Shown here one piece after another: positions 10,000 through 18,775 of a stretch of 64,000 bases of DNA. Every line of letters begins with the position of its first letter. Within the stretch, counting starts at the first letter, position 1. Source of the DNA: Nostoc sp. CHAB 5844 (GTDB lineage Bacteria; Cyanobacteriota; Cyanobacteriia; Cyanobacteriales; Nostocaceae); the NCBI RefSeq assembly GCF_020829595.1, contig NZ_JAIVFW010000012.1, positions 62,001 to 126,000 of the forward strand, written 5' to 3'. The translations under genes and the position numbers were made by a program. Below the pieces are notes generated by a model. The model had not been told where the DNA came from, did not search any database, and saw only the letters and a program-made list of their open reading frames with translations.

Positions 10000-10910
10000 C
10001 TCAAATCGGACACATGATGCGATCCAAGATTACACTGTAGTTAGGGAGAGAGTAGGCGCAGGCGGTTGCAGAACTGTCATTTTGATAGTTTTGAGGAAAG
10101 TCCGGACTCCCGAAAGACCAAACTTGCTGGATAACGTCCAGTGCGAGCGATCGTGAGGATAGTGCCACAGAAAAATACCGCCAAAATAAGTAAAAAGTAA
10201 AAAGTAAAAAAGCAAAAGAAATCTTTCTTTTAACTTTTATTTTTGAACTTTTGCCTTTTTTGGTAAGGGTGCAAAGGTGTGGGTGCGCCACGAGGCGCAG
10301 TGTGTGAATGAACGATTACCTAAAAGGAGGTGAAAAGTTCCATAGTCTGTCCAGTCAGACGATGAGCCTAAGAGGTGCAGCGTCCAGTGGATGTTAACTG
10401 GAGGTGAAACAGCTACCTTGAACAAGTACCCTTGAGCCGAACTTGGGTAGGCAAGACGAGGGGCAAGGCTGAAAGACGATATGGTGACTTAAAGGAAGTG
10501 CTAAAAGACCTACGGGAAATCGCCACCCCTATCCGCTACCCCAGGTAGGATAGCGAACAAATCCCAAAGCCGTACCATGCTGCTAGGGATTACCAAAGTT
10601 AGTTAGTCCCAGTTACTAACCCAAAGGTTGAAATAGGTAAAAACTGGCTACCCTATTTCTGTTCGGGATACCACAAAGAGTGGGATTGGTCAATCTAAAA
10701 AGCACCACCTAAGTCGTCTTGTTTGAGTCACGCACTGTGAACGTGGGAAGTTCCAGGAGAAGAGGCAAGCAGTCTGCTGATGAGGCTCCTGTGAATGGCG
10801 GAGGTTCCGTAGTAGTCCGAGGTAGGGAAAACCTGCCACATAGCGAAGGGAACCAGTTTACTAGAAGACCAACGCTGATGTAACTGAATGTAAACAGGGA
10901 GGAATCTCCT

Positions 10911-12533
10911 ATGGATGTCAGTGAAATGCAGAGGAAACTTAGCCAATGGGCTACAGATGACAAAGAACATAAATTCTTTGACATTTACCACCTTCTTTAT
11001 GACAGAGAACGGTTAATGAAGGCACACGACAAAGTTAAATCCAACACGGGCAGCGTTACTGCTGGCTGTGATGGAATTAATATGTCAAGCTTTGATGAAA
11101 ATTTGGAGAACAATCTTCAAAAAATCATCGAAGAACTAAAGTCGTGTACTTTTGAACCACAACCAGCAAGTCGGGTGTACATCCCCAAACCTAACGGCAA
11201 GAAACGCCCTTTGGGTATTCCAGCCATACGGAACAGGATTGTACAAGAAGCCTTGAGGATGGTTTTAGAACCAATTTATGAGGCAGATTTCAGTCGAAAT
11301 TCCTTCGGGTTCCGTCCGAACCGATGCACAATGGATGCAATCAAATGTATCCTGTGGTACGCCCAAGAAAGCAAAAGAATGTTCTGGGTAATTGAAGGTG
11401 ATATATCGTCATATTTCGATTCAATTAACCACAAGAAGTTGATGAAACTTCTGAAACAGCGAATTAAGGACGAGAAAATCCTCCAATTAATTTGGAAATT
11501 CCTTAAAGCGGGTGTCATGGAAAATAAGACCTTCCGTGATACACAATTAGGAACACCGCAGGGCGGCATTATTAGCCCACTCCTGGCGAATATCTATCTT
11601 CATGAACTAGATAAGTACATGGAGCAATACACCGGATTATCCACCAAGGAAAAGAAGGTAAGAAGAAGGTCAGGACAGGGCAATCTTGCATATATAAGAT
11701 ATGCAGATGACTGGGTTGTATTATGCAACGGAACTAGACAACAAACTGAAGAAATGAAAGAGGAATTATTCAATTTCCTCCAATCAAATCTAAAGCTGAA
11801 ACTATCATCCTCAAAAACTAAAATCACTCACCTCAATGACGGTTTTAATTTCTTAGGGTTTTGGATTAATAGAGAAATAGGTCAAAAAGGAAAGATGACA
11901 ACTAAAGTCGAAATTCCCAAGGACTCTATCAAGAATGTTCTTGACAAAATCAAGGCAACCACAGACAAGAGTACCTATAATGACTCAATTACCACTAAAA
12001 TCTTTGCCCTAAACAGAATCTACGGTGGATGGTGCCGTTATTACCAATATGCTACTGGAGCCTCTAGCGTTTTTAATGAAGTGGGATATCACTTATTTTG
12101 GAACTTAGCTCACTGGATAGCCAGAAAAGAAAGGCTAAGTATTCCAGAAACACTACGACGCTATAAGAAAAACGGTACTCTTGGTACGGGTAAATACGCC
12201 CTGATGAAGCAATTAAAATCTCAAAGGTATAATCAGGCTTTCTACAAACCGAACCCATACCTGGAAAATACTAATATCCAAAGAGAAAATCTTCCAGAGG
12301 ATACGTACTGGACAGGTCATGAAACACGTAAAGGTATGGCAGATTTAATACCAATTGTTCTGGAGACAGACGATTACACCTGTCAGTCCTGTGGATGCAA
12401 AGTCACAAGTAAAACAGCACAAGTTGACCACATTAAACCGTTTAGTCAATTTGAGTTAGCTGAAAACGCTAATAGGCTGGAAAACTTACAAACACTTTGT
12501 ATCCCATGTCATAAGAAGAAAACCTACGGCTGA
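10911..12533 (+). CDS. ltrA: Group II intron-encoded protein: reverse transcriptase, maturase, HNH endonuclease
   Basis: 540 residues, ATG preceded by GGGAGG. Reverse transcriptase blocks in order: RPLGIPAIRNRIVQEALRMVLEP, NSFGFRPNRCTMDAI, DISSYFDSI, GTPQGGIISPLLANIYLHELD and the catalytic YADD, followed by NFLGF. The maturase X domain spans roughly 330-450. The C-terminus is an HNH nuclease with two zinc CxxC pairs (CQSCG, CIPCH) and the HNH core DHIKPF...NRLENLQTLC. The protein helps its own intron fold and splice, then copies it into DNA (retrohoming). All catalytic residues seen are intact, so both splicing help and mobility are plausible. Confidence 0.95.
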   Translation: MDVSEMQRKLSQWATDDKEHKFFDIYHLLYDRERLMKAHDKVKSNTGSVTAGCDGINMSSFDENLENNLQKIIEELKSCTFEPQPASRVYIPKPNGKKRPLGIPAIRNRIVQEALRMVLEPIYEADFSRNSFGFRPNRCTMDAIKCILWYAQESKRMFWVIEGDISSYFDSINHKKLMKLLKQRIKDEKILQLIWKFLKAGVMENKTFRDTQLGTPQGGIISPLLANIYLHELDKYMEQYTGLSTKEKKVRRRSGQGNLAYIRYADDWVVLCNGTRQQTEEMKEELFNFLQSNLKLKLSSSKTKITHLNDGFNFLGFWINREIGQKGKMTTKVEIPKDSIKNVLDKIKATTDKSTYNDSITTKIFALNRIYGGWCRYYQYATGASSVFNEVGYHLFWNLAHWIARKERLSIPETLRRYKKNGTLGTGKYALMKQLKSQRYNQAFYKPNPYLENTNIQRENLPEDTYWTGHETRKGMADLIPIVLETDDYTCQSCGCKVTSKTAQVDHIKPFSQFELAENANRLENLQTLCIPCHKKKTYG

Positions 12534-12551
12534 GTCAGACTGGTAAATGGA

Positions 12552-12585
12552 AAGCCGGATGCTTGGAAACTTGCACGTCCGGTTT
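12552..12585 (+). other. Domain V of the group II intron
   Basis: A 34-nt hairpin with the AGC catalytic triad near its base (AAGCCGGATGC), a GAAA tetraloop (TTGGAAACTT) and a two-base CG bulge on the 3' side. This is the most conserved part of group II introns and lies about 55 nt before the 3' splice site, as expected. Confidence 0.9.
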
Positions 12586-12893
12586 GGAGGGGGGAATGTA
12601 GAAACGTGCCACATGGTAACGCGCTGTGTTCCTACCCTACTAAGAGCGCACCAGCAGCGTCGAGAGGCGCTGGCTCGGTAAACCCCGGTTGGGAGCAAGG
12701 CCAGAGGAACTACGGTTGGTCTTTTACCAGTTCCGTGTATGAGAGCTGCTAGAGGCGTTTGGTAACAAACGTCCCAGATAGATAACTGCCCTTATGTAAA
12801 AAATTTTACATAGAGAACAGAACCCGGCTTACTACCAACTCTCTCCTCTTTTAATCCATAGTCAAAAGTAACGACGAAAGACTATTGACCAAA

Positions 12894-13010
12894 TAATTAC
12901 TAATTCGTAATTACTTGGTGTCATAGCCCTCACCAAATATGCGGATTTGGTGGTGCAACAATGCAGTGGTGGGTTCAAGCCTCCACTGATTGTAACTACG
13001 AATTACAAAC
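12894..13010. repeat. Inverted-repeat element between rnpB and rnc
   Basis: Outer arms (TAATTACTAATTCGTAATTAC at 12894 and GTAACTACGAATTACAAAC at 12992) are imperfect inverted repeats. Inside are two hairpins: CACCAAAT/ATTTGGTG (12931-12952) and CAGTGG/CCACTG (12964-12988), the second with a GGTTCAAGCC loop that looks like a tRNA T-loop. No acceptor stem or anticodon arm is present. Probably a small non-autonomous repeat. Confidence 0.45.
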
Positions 13011-13087
13011 TTGTACTGAGCAAAGCCGAAGTATTATTAATTACAAATTATATTGACTATTGAGTGTTGACTATCGACTATTGACTA

Positions 13088-13807
13088 ATGACACTTGTTT
13101 ATCCCCGCCGTCAAAGACAACTCGAAAGCTTAGTAAGAAAATTAGGTTTGCCATTGGATGCACCCATTAAGTGGCAACTGTTAGACTTGGCGCTGACTCA
13201 TCCAACGGTATCTGATTCAGCGAATTATGAACAACTGGAGTTTGTTGGTGATGCAGTGGTAAGGCTGGCGGCGGCTGTGATTTTATGGGAAAAATATCCA
13301 GATTGCCAAGTTGGAGATTTTGCAGCGATTCGTTCGGTATTAGTGAGCGATCGCATTCTCGCGCAATTAGCTAGAGAATATGGTTTAGAGTTATATTTAT
13401 TAGTCGCTGGCAGTGCAACCAGTGATAAAGTTGGTCAAGAGTCACGGTTGGCAGATGCTTTTGAAGCTGTGTTGGGTGCGCTTTATCTCAGCACGAATAA
13501 TTTAGATCTCATCCGTCCTTGGTTAGATTCTCACTTTGAGCAACTAGCAACAGAAATTCGTCTTGATCCCGCTCGGCTAAACTATAAAGCTGCTTTACAA
13601 GAATGGACTCAAGCACAATTTAAAGTTTTACCAGAATATCGTGTCGAAGAAATCAATCAACCTAACCGCAATCAAGAGCGATTTGCAGCTGAAGTTTGGC
13701 TTCATGGCAAAAAACTCGGTGAAGGTAGAGGACGTTCTATCAAAGCAGCTGAACAAGCCGCAGCCAAAGTAGCTTTTTTAGCAGTTAATAGCCAAGAAAA
13801 TACTTGA
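13088..13807 (+). CDS. rnc: Ribonuclease III
   Basis: 239 residues. The nuclease signature NYEQLEFVGDAVVRL (46-60) and the second metal site D123/E126 in LADAFEAVLGALY are intact. A double-stranded-RNA-binding domain fills the C-terminus (about 160-235, YKAALQEWTQ...GRGRSIKAAEQAAAKVAFLA). It cuts double-stranded RNA during rRNA processing and mRNA turnover. The ATG is embedded in the end of a heptamer run (ATTGACT units from 13055) with no Shine-Dalgarno site. Next to rnpB, but a spacer repeat separates them. Cyanobacteria often carry more than one RNase III paralog; which this is cannot be told. Confidence 0.92.
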   Translation: MTLVYPRRQRQLESLVRKLGLPLDAPIKWQLLDLALTHPTVSDSANYEQLEFVGDAVVRLAAAVILWEKYPDCQVGDFAAIRSVLVSDRILAQLAREYGLELYLLVAGSATSDKVGQESRLADAFEAVLGALYLSTNNLDLIRPWLDSHFEQLATEIRLDPARLNYKAALQEWTQAQFKVLPEYRVEEINQPNRNQERFAAEVWLHGKKLGEGRGRSIKAAEQAAAKVAFLAVNSQENT

Positions 13808-13854
13808 GTAAGTTCGTAGAGATGTTACGATACAATTTCTTTATAGCAAAAAAG

Positions 13855-15195
13855 TTACTGTGCCTCTCCTCGAAATTCAAAAGCACCTATATCTTGCTTT
13901 TTATTGATGATGCGTGAAAAACACTGGTAGTCGTAGCTAATACTAGACCAGGGAGTACCTTGATCAATTGCTGGACTTGTAGGTTTTACTTTAAAAATAC
14001 CTTTATTAGGTTCTACAAATTCCGGATTTGCAATAATATCATTCCATCCCTTAACAATAATTTTGCTAGTATTGTAATAAATATTATAGTCGTAAACAAT
14101 ATTAGTATTTTTAAAATTGCTATTAACATTTTTTCCAGGATAAGCATACATAATATTATTTATAATCCGAACATTTTGTGAAAAACTAGCAAATATTTGT
14201 CCTCCATTCAATTCTGGAGACTGGTTATTCATATAAGCCGTATTGTTAATAATATCCACATTCTCACTTTCAAAAGAATGTATCCCTGAACCTCCATTAT
14301 TATAACTAATATTATTGGCAACTAAGGTTTTGCCTTTGTACTTACCCAAGGTCGAATTATTTTGTGTATTTTTACTATCATCAATAATAATTCCGTTGCC
14401 GTCTGTAATTTTGCCGACAAGTATCCAAGGTACATTTTGACGATTATTGTATACCTTGTTATTAATAACAAACATTTTATATCCATCTTGGTAATTATCA
14501 TAATTCCAATTTTGATAAAGAGAAATTCCGCTATTAGCATAAACAGAATACCAAGCATTATTATAAACTTCATTTCTATCAATAGTAATATAGTCTGCTT
14601 GAATAATAGCTATGCCTCCACCGCCACAATCATGAACTTTATTGTTGAGAATTTTTATATGATGGGGCTTTTTATCTCCAGCCTTTCTGCCATCTACGCT
14701 AATACAGTTACCACTTGTTAAATGATTATTTTTAACATCTTTTTGAGCAAGAGCATAATCGATAGTAATGTTGTAATTATTCCCCTCTACTTCTAATCCC
14801 TCAATTTCGATATATGATGCATTACTAATAAAAATACCGTGCCAAGCATTATGTTTAATTTTAGGTCTGTGTCCTGGATAAGCTTTGTACTTAATCCATG
14901 CTGTCGGTAATCCAGAACGTGTAATTTCAAGTACTTGTTTGGAGTTTGAATTAGTGTAAATGCCGTTGAGGATATAAACAGTGTCGCCAGGTTGCGTTAA
15001 ATTTGCAGCCTTCTGGATAGTTTTAAAGGGAGTTTTGACTGTAGTGCCATTATTGGAGTCCTTGCCTGTAGGACTTACATAATATATCTTTGGTTGAAGT
15101 TTAGGTTTAGGTTGAGGTTTGGTTGGTGTGTAGTTAGAAGTAGTAAACAGTGTATTTGCTAGTAAAATACTTAAAAATCTTAAAGATAATTTCAT
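13855..15195 (-). CDS. Secreted right-handed parallel beta-helix protein
   Basis: 446 residues with an N-terminal signal peptide and a short PKPQPKPKLQPK linker. IYYVSPTGKDSNNGT...PFKTIQKAANLTQPGDTVYILNGIY is the usual opening of secreted beta-helix (pectate-lyase-like, PbH1) proteins. Repeated short strands with N-rich turns follow (VINNKVYNN, IDRNEVYNN, IINNTAYMNN, IINNIMYAY). The end AIDQGTP...DIGAFEF is common in this class. It probably binds or cleaves an acidic polysaccharide outside the cell. Catalytic residues cannot be assigned. The gene is more AT-rich than its neighbours. Confidence 0.82.
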   Translation of the reverse strand: MKLSLRFLSILLANTLFTTSNYTPTKPQPKPKLQPKIYYVSPTGKDSNNGTTVKTPFKTIQKAANLTQPGDTVYILNGIYTNSNSKQVLEITRSGLPTAWIKYKAYPGHRPKIKHNAWHGIFISNASYIEIEGLEVEGNNYNITIDYALAQKDVKNNHLTSGNCISVDGRKAGDKKPHHIKILNNKVHDCGGGGIAIIQADYITIDRNEVYNNAWYSVYANSGISLYQNWNYDNYQDGYKMFVINNKVYNNRQNVPWILVGKITDGNGIIIDDSKNTQNNSTLGKYKGKTLVANNISYNNGGSGIHSFESENVDIINNTAYMNNQSPELNGGQIFASFSQNVRIINNIMYAYPGKNVNSNFKNTNIVYDYNIYYNTSKIIVKGWNDIIANPEFVEPNKGIFKVKPTSPAIDQGTPWSSISYDYQCFSRIINKKQDIGAFEFRGEAQ

Positions 15196-15570
15196 ATGAA
15201 TATATAAGTTTATGCATGAGAAATTTTCAAAGCATTATCAACACCGTCGCTGAAATTTAAACTAAAACTATCCGCGATTTGGTGAGAGCTTTTTTTGTTG
15301 TGACATATACAGCCTTAGCCAGATCTGTTAGGACATTTTGAAAGCGTGAAAGCTAGGAATAGTAATACTTTTACCTCCTGCCTCCCGCTATACTTGTAAT
15401 TAATATTGAGATTCAGTACCAATATTCAATATAGCTAATAATTTAAGTAAACTTACTGAATATATTTTGCTCCGCTTCTCGCTATGAAATGACATTATCT
15501 CCTTGAAAAACGGGAAAACTATGGTTAACCCTTGATTGGGGAAATTTCCATGTGAGTCCCGAATAGGAAA
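15196..15570. other. Spacer with no recognised feature
   Basis: Divergent spacer between the beta-helix gene and the 203-aa gene. It must hold both promoters, but I could not pick convincing -35/-10 pairs, hairpins or repeats. Confidence 0.5.
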
Positions 15571-16182
15571 ATGCTAAAAAAATCTTTGGTTAATGGTTTA
15601 ATTTTGTCTTTTTCTCTAGTTCCCTGGCTGTGCGTGGGAATGGTTTTTGATTCCAAAGCCAATGCTTTACCAGGGCAAAGTACGGAAGAAGTGGGGACTT
15701 GGATCAACGCTCATCCTACGCTGCGTCCAGGAAGTGGCGAAAAATTGTATGTGCAGAAGAGTGATACAGCAGCCCAGCGCTTCACTTTTCAAGCGTCGGT
15801 GTTACCTCCGGGTAAGGTGGAGTTTACTAAAGACCGCAGCCGGATTCGTTACGAACGCTTGGCGATGTATGATGCTATTAATGGCATGAGCTTTCAACGC
15901 CTGCAAGAATCTTTGCGGGTGATTTACGGCTACGATATTTATCAAGATTTTAATCAGGGTCAGGTGGTCTATGACTACCCTAGCCAAGGTGAAGTCAACT
16001 CGGCGCGTTTTGCCAAAACTCCGATTAAGGAAGCATTGCAGGGACAATTACGTGTAGGCGATCGCTATGCTTATTGGATAGAAATAGCTAAACCGCGCAA
16101 CGGTAAAGCTTTCATCGGTCAAATGACGGTTTTACTCAAAACAGATGTAGAAAAATTGCTCAAAGAATTGCAAACTCGTTGA
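15571..16182 (+). CDS. Conserved secreted protein of unknown function
   Basis: 203 residues. An N-terminal signal peptide (MLKKSLVNGLILSFSLVPWL, cleavage probably after SKANA) is followed by a compact domain with no family I can name. Notable stretches are GTWINAHPTLRPGSGEKL, RYERLAMYDAINGMSF and YWIEIAKPRNGKAFIGQMTV. The pattern suggests a periplasmic protein of cyanobacteria. It converges on the 122-aa gene with two bases between the stop codons; a GC-rich hairpin at 16187-16219 may end both transcripts. Confidence 0.75.
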   Translation: MLKKSLVNGLILSFSLVPWLCVGMVFDSKANALPGQSTEEVGTWINAHPTLRPGSGEKLYVQKSDTAAQRFTFQASVLPPGKVEFTKDRSRIRYERLAMYDAINGMSFQRLQESLRVIYGYDIYQDFNQGQVVYDYPSQGEVNSARFAKTPIKEALQGQLRVGDRYAYWIEIAKPRNGKAFIGQMTVLLKTDVEKLLKELQTR

Positions 16183-16184
16183 AT

Positions 16185-16553
16185 CTAAGCCCCGCTAAAC
16201 CCTCCAGATGGCGGGGTTTGCCATACACCAGAAAAAATACTTTCCGTTGCCAGGGAAATTCTAATTAAATCTTCTTTGAGTAGCGGCGGCCAATCTACTC
16301 CGATTTTGCGTCCAGCTACGTATAACTGTTGTGTCTTTACTCCTAATTGATAAAGGGCAAAGATTAAGTCACGGTCTAGACTGGGTGCATCTTTGAGGGA
16401 CTCAAACACGACTTTTAATGCCAACAAAATTGAGGTAATCTGACCGGGGACAGGGGGTTTTCCCTGCTTCATCCGCATCAATAAAGCATCAGGGTTTTCT
16501 TCGGTTGTGATTGTTTGAGATACAAGCAGTTTGCGGGCTGTGTCGTAATTCAT
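16185..16553 (-). CDS. Conserved cyanobacterial protein of unknown function
   Basis: 122 residues, largely helical, no signal peptide or membrane segment. Conserved-looking stretches are NPDALLMRMKQGKPPVPGQITSILLALKVVF, DRDLIFALYQLGVKTQQLY and GVDWPPLLKEDLIRISLATESIFSG. It looks like a small all-alpha domain family restricted to cyanobacteria; I know of no demonstrated role. Convergent with the secreted 203-aa protein, with stop codons two bases apart. Confidence 0.75.
   Translation of the reverse strand: MNYDTARKLLVSQTITTEENPDALLMRMKQGKPPVPGQITSILLALKVVFESLKDAPSLDRDLIFALYQLGVKTQQLYVAGRKIGVDWPPLLKEDLIRISLATESIFSGVWQTPPSGGFSGA
16187..16219. terminator. Hairpin between two convergent genes
   Basis: AGCCCCGC and GCGGGGTT flank a 15-base loop, followed by T on the plus strand. 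It sits in the last codons of the minus-strand gene and could terminate the plus-strand transcript. Confidence 0.5.
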
Positions 16554-16563
16554 TAGCTAAAAG

Positions 16564-16636
16564 TAGAAGGCAGGAGGCAGGAGGCAGAAGGCAGGAGGCA
16601 GAAGAATTTTAGATTTTGGATTTTGGATTTTGGATT
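16564..16636. repeat. Heptanucleotide STRR array
   Basis: Successive seven-base units GAAGGCA/GGAGGCA, then GATTTTG-type units (ATTTTGG three times). Lies in the 16554-16962 spacer upstream of the 122-aa gene; the rest of that spacer has no gene. Confidence 0.85.
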
Positions 16637-16962
16637 GGTTGATTACAAATCTAAAATTGCAAATTGCAAATCTAAAATTGAATGGACAAGAAAGAAAATT
16701 TTCTTTAGGTTGCGTCCTACCTATAATTCTGTCTACCTTCTTAGACACTGCTAATTTATCAGTGTTTATCTGTTGTTTCAAATACGTTAGCTGGAAATAG
16801 GAGTTAGGGGCTAGTATTTTTACTCAAAAGATAAGGTTCAAAGCCTCGCCCCTTGTGGGCGATAGCTCCCTTGCTCTCTTGCTCCCTTGGTTGAAGCCCT
16901 ACAAGAGTGTGGGTAGTTTTTCTCCTCTGCCCCTCTGCTCAAGAGCTTTTTCACTCAGCACT

Positions 16963-18477
16963 TTAAAATTCTGCCTGAATTTGTCTAACCACTGTGAGTG
17001 CTGAGTAACTTACGCCAGCTGTACCTTCGCCGGGATGGGTTGAGTCGCCGACTAACCACAGGGAATTAATGGGTGTGCGGTTGGCAAAACCAAAGGGGCC
17101 AAAGGTGGGTATTCTTTGACCGATGCCCCCAACTATACCGCGATCGCGGGCGGTGTAATGGGCAAAGGTGCGGGGTGTGGCGGCTTCTTGATAAACAATG
17201 GTTTCTGGTTTGAGGTAGAAATATTTGTTGAGACGAGCGATCGCTTCTTGTGTATATTTTTGTTTCAATCCTTGATAATCTGGAGTCTGCCACCATTGTT
17301 GATAATCAACAAAGGATGAAGCAATAATTGTCGCTTTACCTTCTGGTGCGCGACCGTCTCCTGGATGACTAACCGAAACAAACAGGGAATTATTCTCGCC
17401 AATGGGGCCGTTGGCATCATACATAAATTGCAGGTGGGGCGGACAATCTAAAGGAACGGCACTGGCATCTACGCCCAAGTACACTACAAATGCCCCTGAT
17501 GCTGGCGGTAGTTTTTCGACTCGCTGTTTGTATCCTGATGGAACTTGATCTCCTAATAGTTGCACTAAATTTTGTACTGTAACATTAGCCACTACATGGT
17601 CGGCTGGTTCTGTCCAGACTTCGCCTGTTTTTTGGTTTCTGATGACAACGGCGGTGGCTTTACCGTTTTCCACTTTAATGTGTTCGACAGTGTGACGCAT
17701 TAATAAACTTCCACCGTCTCTTTCTAAAGCGGCAACTAGGCGATCGCTTAATACCTGCATACTACCTTGGAGATGATACAATCCTTGGGGCAGTTGCGAG
17801 ACACTCAACGCCGTTGCGGCATATAGTAATGCTGTCTCCTCAGCGCTGACCTGAGAATATAGTTTCAGCTGCAAATCTAAAAACGTTCTCAAACGTTGGT
17901 CATTACCCACTCCGCATAACCTTAAGGCATCACCTACCGTTAACAATGTGAAGGGTGCGGTAATAAAAGTGCTGGGACGCACTGCCTGAATTAGCTGCCA
18001 TAAGTCCCACAAGTTACGCGGCGGTAGAACTGGGTCACGTCCTTGAAATTCCCAACTAGCATCAAATAAAGTTGCCATTAACTGCCAGAATGGTTCGCTT
18101 CCAGGAAACTGCCGTTGTCGTTCCTCGCGCCATTTATCTGGGTCACGCCAAACATTGATGGGAGTGGTTTCCCCAGGTAAATAAACTGCACAAGCAGGAT
18201 CGCAAGGAGTAGCGGCTGGTAAATCAATTTCTAGTTCCGAAAAGATGCGGTGGTGAATTCCGCCTGGTTCCAATCCTGCTACTTGGGTGGCACCGACATC
18301 AAAGGTGAAACCTTGGCGTTTAAAGGTAGAAGCACAGCCTCCCGGTACAATGGCTTGGTCAAGGACTAAAACACTGTAACCGCGATGCGCTAATAATGCC
18401 CCAGCCGTTAGTCCACCAATTCCTGCACCAATTACTACAACACGAGATGTACTTTTGTCAATAGCAGCGCTAGACAT
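16963..18477 (-). CDS. crtD: C-3',4' desaturase CrtD (carotenoid)
   Basis: 504 residues, a flavin amine-oxidase/phytoene-desaturase fold. The dinucleotide-binding VVVIGAGIGGLTAG is at 13-26 and the C-terminal FAD motif LWLVGDSTHPGEGTAGVSYS is near 480-500. The block PGGCASTFKRQGFTFDVGATQVAGLEPGG is what I associate with CrtD, not with the CrtISO/CrtH isomerase, which starts differently. CrtD makes the 3',4' double bond of myxol-type carotenoids in cyanobacterial membranes. Monocistronic. CrtH-type isomerase remains the main alternative. Confidence 0.82.
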   Translation of the reverse strand: MSSAAIDKSTSRVVVIGAGIGGLTAGALLAHRGYSVLVLDQAIVPGGCASTFKRQGFTFDVGATQVAGLEPGGIHHRIFSELEIDLPAATPCDPACAVYLPGETTPINVWRDPDKWREERQRQFPGSEPFWQLMATLFDASWEFQGRDPVLPPRNLWDLWQLIQAVRPSTFITAPFTLLTVGDALRLCGVGNDQRLRTFLDLQLKLYSQVSAEETALLYAATALSVSQLPQGLYHLQGSMQVLSDRLVAALERDGGSLLMRHTVEHIKVENGKATAVVIRNQKTGEVWTEPADHVVANVTVQNLVQLLGDQVPSGYKQRVEKLPPASGAFVVYLGVDASAVPLDCPPHLQFMYDANGPIGENNSLFVSVSHPGDGRAPEGKATIIASSFVDYQQWWQTPDYQGLKQKYTQEAIARLNKYFYLKPETIVYQEAATPRTFAHYTARDRGIVGGIGQRIPTFGPFGFANRTPINSLWLVGDSTHPGEGTAGVSYSALTVVRQIQAEF

Positions 18478-18775
18478 TGATATCTAATTTATATTTCTTA
18501 ATATTTCTATTCATAATTTTAGATTACTTACAAACATTAATTGAACTTTAACTATTTGTTTAACTCTAAGCAGAATCTTCTGACGTTAAAAAAGCAACAT
18601 GGAAGATTGAGAAAATTGTAGATATCATCTATCCAAATGCAGAAATGTTCTTATGCAAATTGGCAGAGATATCATGATATAAAAAAAATGTAGAATTTTG
18701 GATGTTTTACTCAAACCGCTGCAAAAGTCCTCAAATATCCAAGCTTTTGTTTACTTTTGCCGTGACATATGGTTA
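18478..18775. other. AT-rich divergent spacer
   Basis: About 300 bases between crtD and the 75-aa gene, AT-rich, without a convincing hairpin, repeat or promoter pair. Confidence 0.5.

Larger units (their letters stand above)
10283..12640 (+). mobile_element. Group II intron (2358 bp) inserted in the P13 loop of rnpB
   Basis: The 5' end GTGCGCC fits the GUGYG consensus, and the 3' end CCTAC fits the AY rule. A 34-nt domain V (12552-12585) is followed by a hairpin that would be domain VI. The ribozyme part before the ORF is 628 nt (domains I to IV), and the ORF lies in domain IV. The junctions are fixed by the conserved rnpB loop: only removal of 10283-12640 gives GG|TAAGAG. CCACA at 10671 or CCACAT at 10836 could pair with the exon end GTGTGG as EBS1; I could not verify the fold. 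Nothing in the boundaries, domain V or the encoded protein looks decayed. Confidence 0.92.
10043..12850 (+). ncRNA. rnpB: RNase P RNA, split by a group II intron (exons 10043-10282 and 12641-12850)
   Basis: The exons total about 450 nt. Exon 1 starts AGGGAGAGAGTAGGCG, contains the CR I motif GAGGAAAGTCCGGACTCC, GTGCCACAGAAA and ACCGCC, then GGTAAGGGTGCAAAGG. Exon 2 holds TAAGAGCGCACC, GAGCAAGGCC, CCCAGATAGATAACTGCC and CR V ACAGAACCCGGCTTA, and ends ACTCTCTCCT, which pairs with the 5' end as P1. This is the catalytic RNA that trims tRNA 5' leaders. Exon 1 also carries an STRR insert (about 10185-10260, AAGTAAAA/AAAAGTA units) where P12 lies, as in other heterocystous cyanobacteria. Joined exons restore GGTGTGG+TAAGAGCGCACC, the P13 hairpin. 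TACACT at 10031-10036 is a likely -10. Confidence 0.95.

Noticed and set aside
10283-12640. Retron or diversity-generating retroelement
   Set aside because: The RT has a maturase X domain and HNH nuclease, domain V is present, and no template/variable repeat pair or msr/msd-like RNA was seen.
12915-12990. Possible tRNA after rnpB
   Set aside because: Only a T-loop-like hairpin is present; there is no seven-base acceptor pair, D arm or anticodon arm.
16564-16636. Possible CRISPR array
   Set aside because: Heptamer units follow each other without spacers; this is STRR. No array with 25-40-base repeats and unique spacers was found, and no cas gene.
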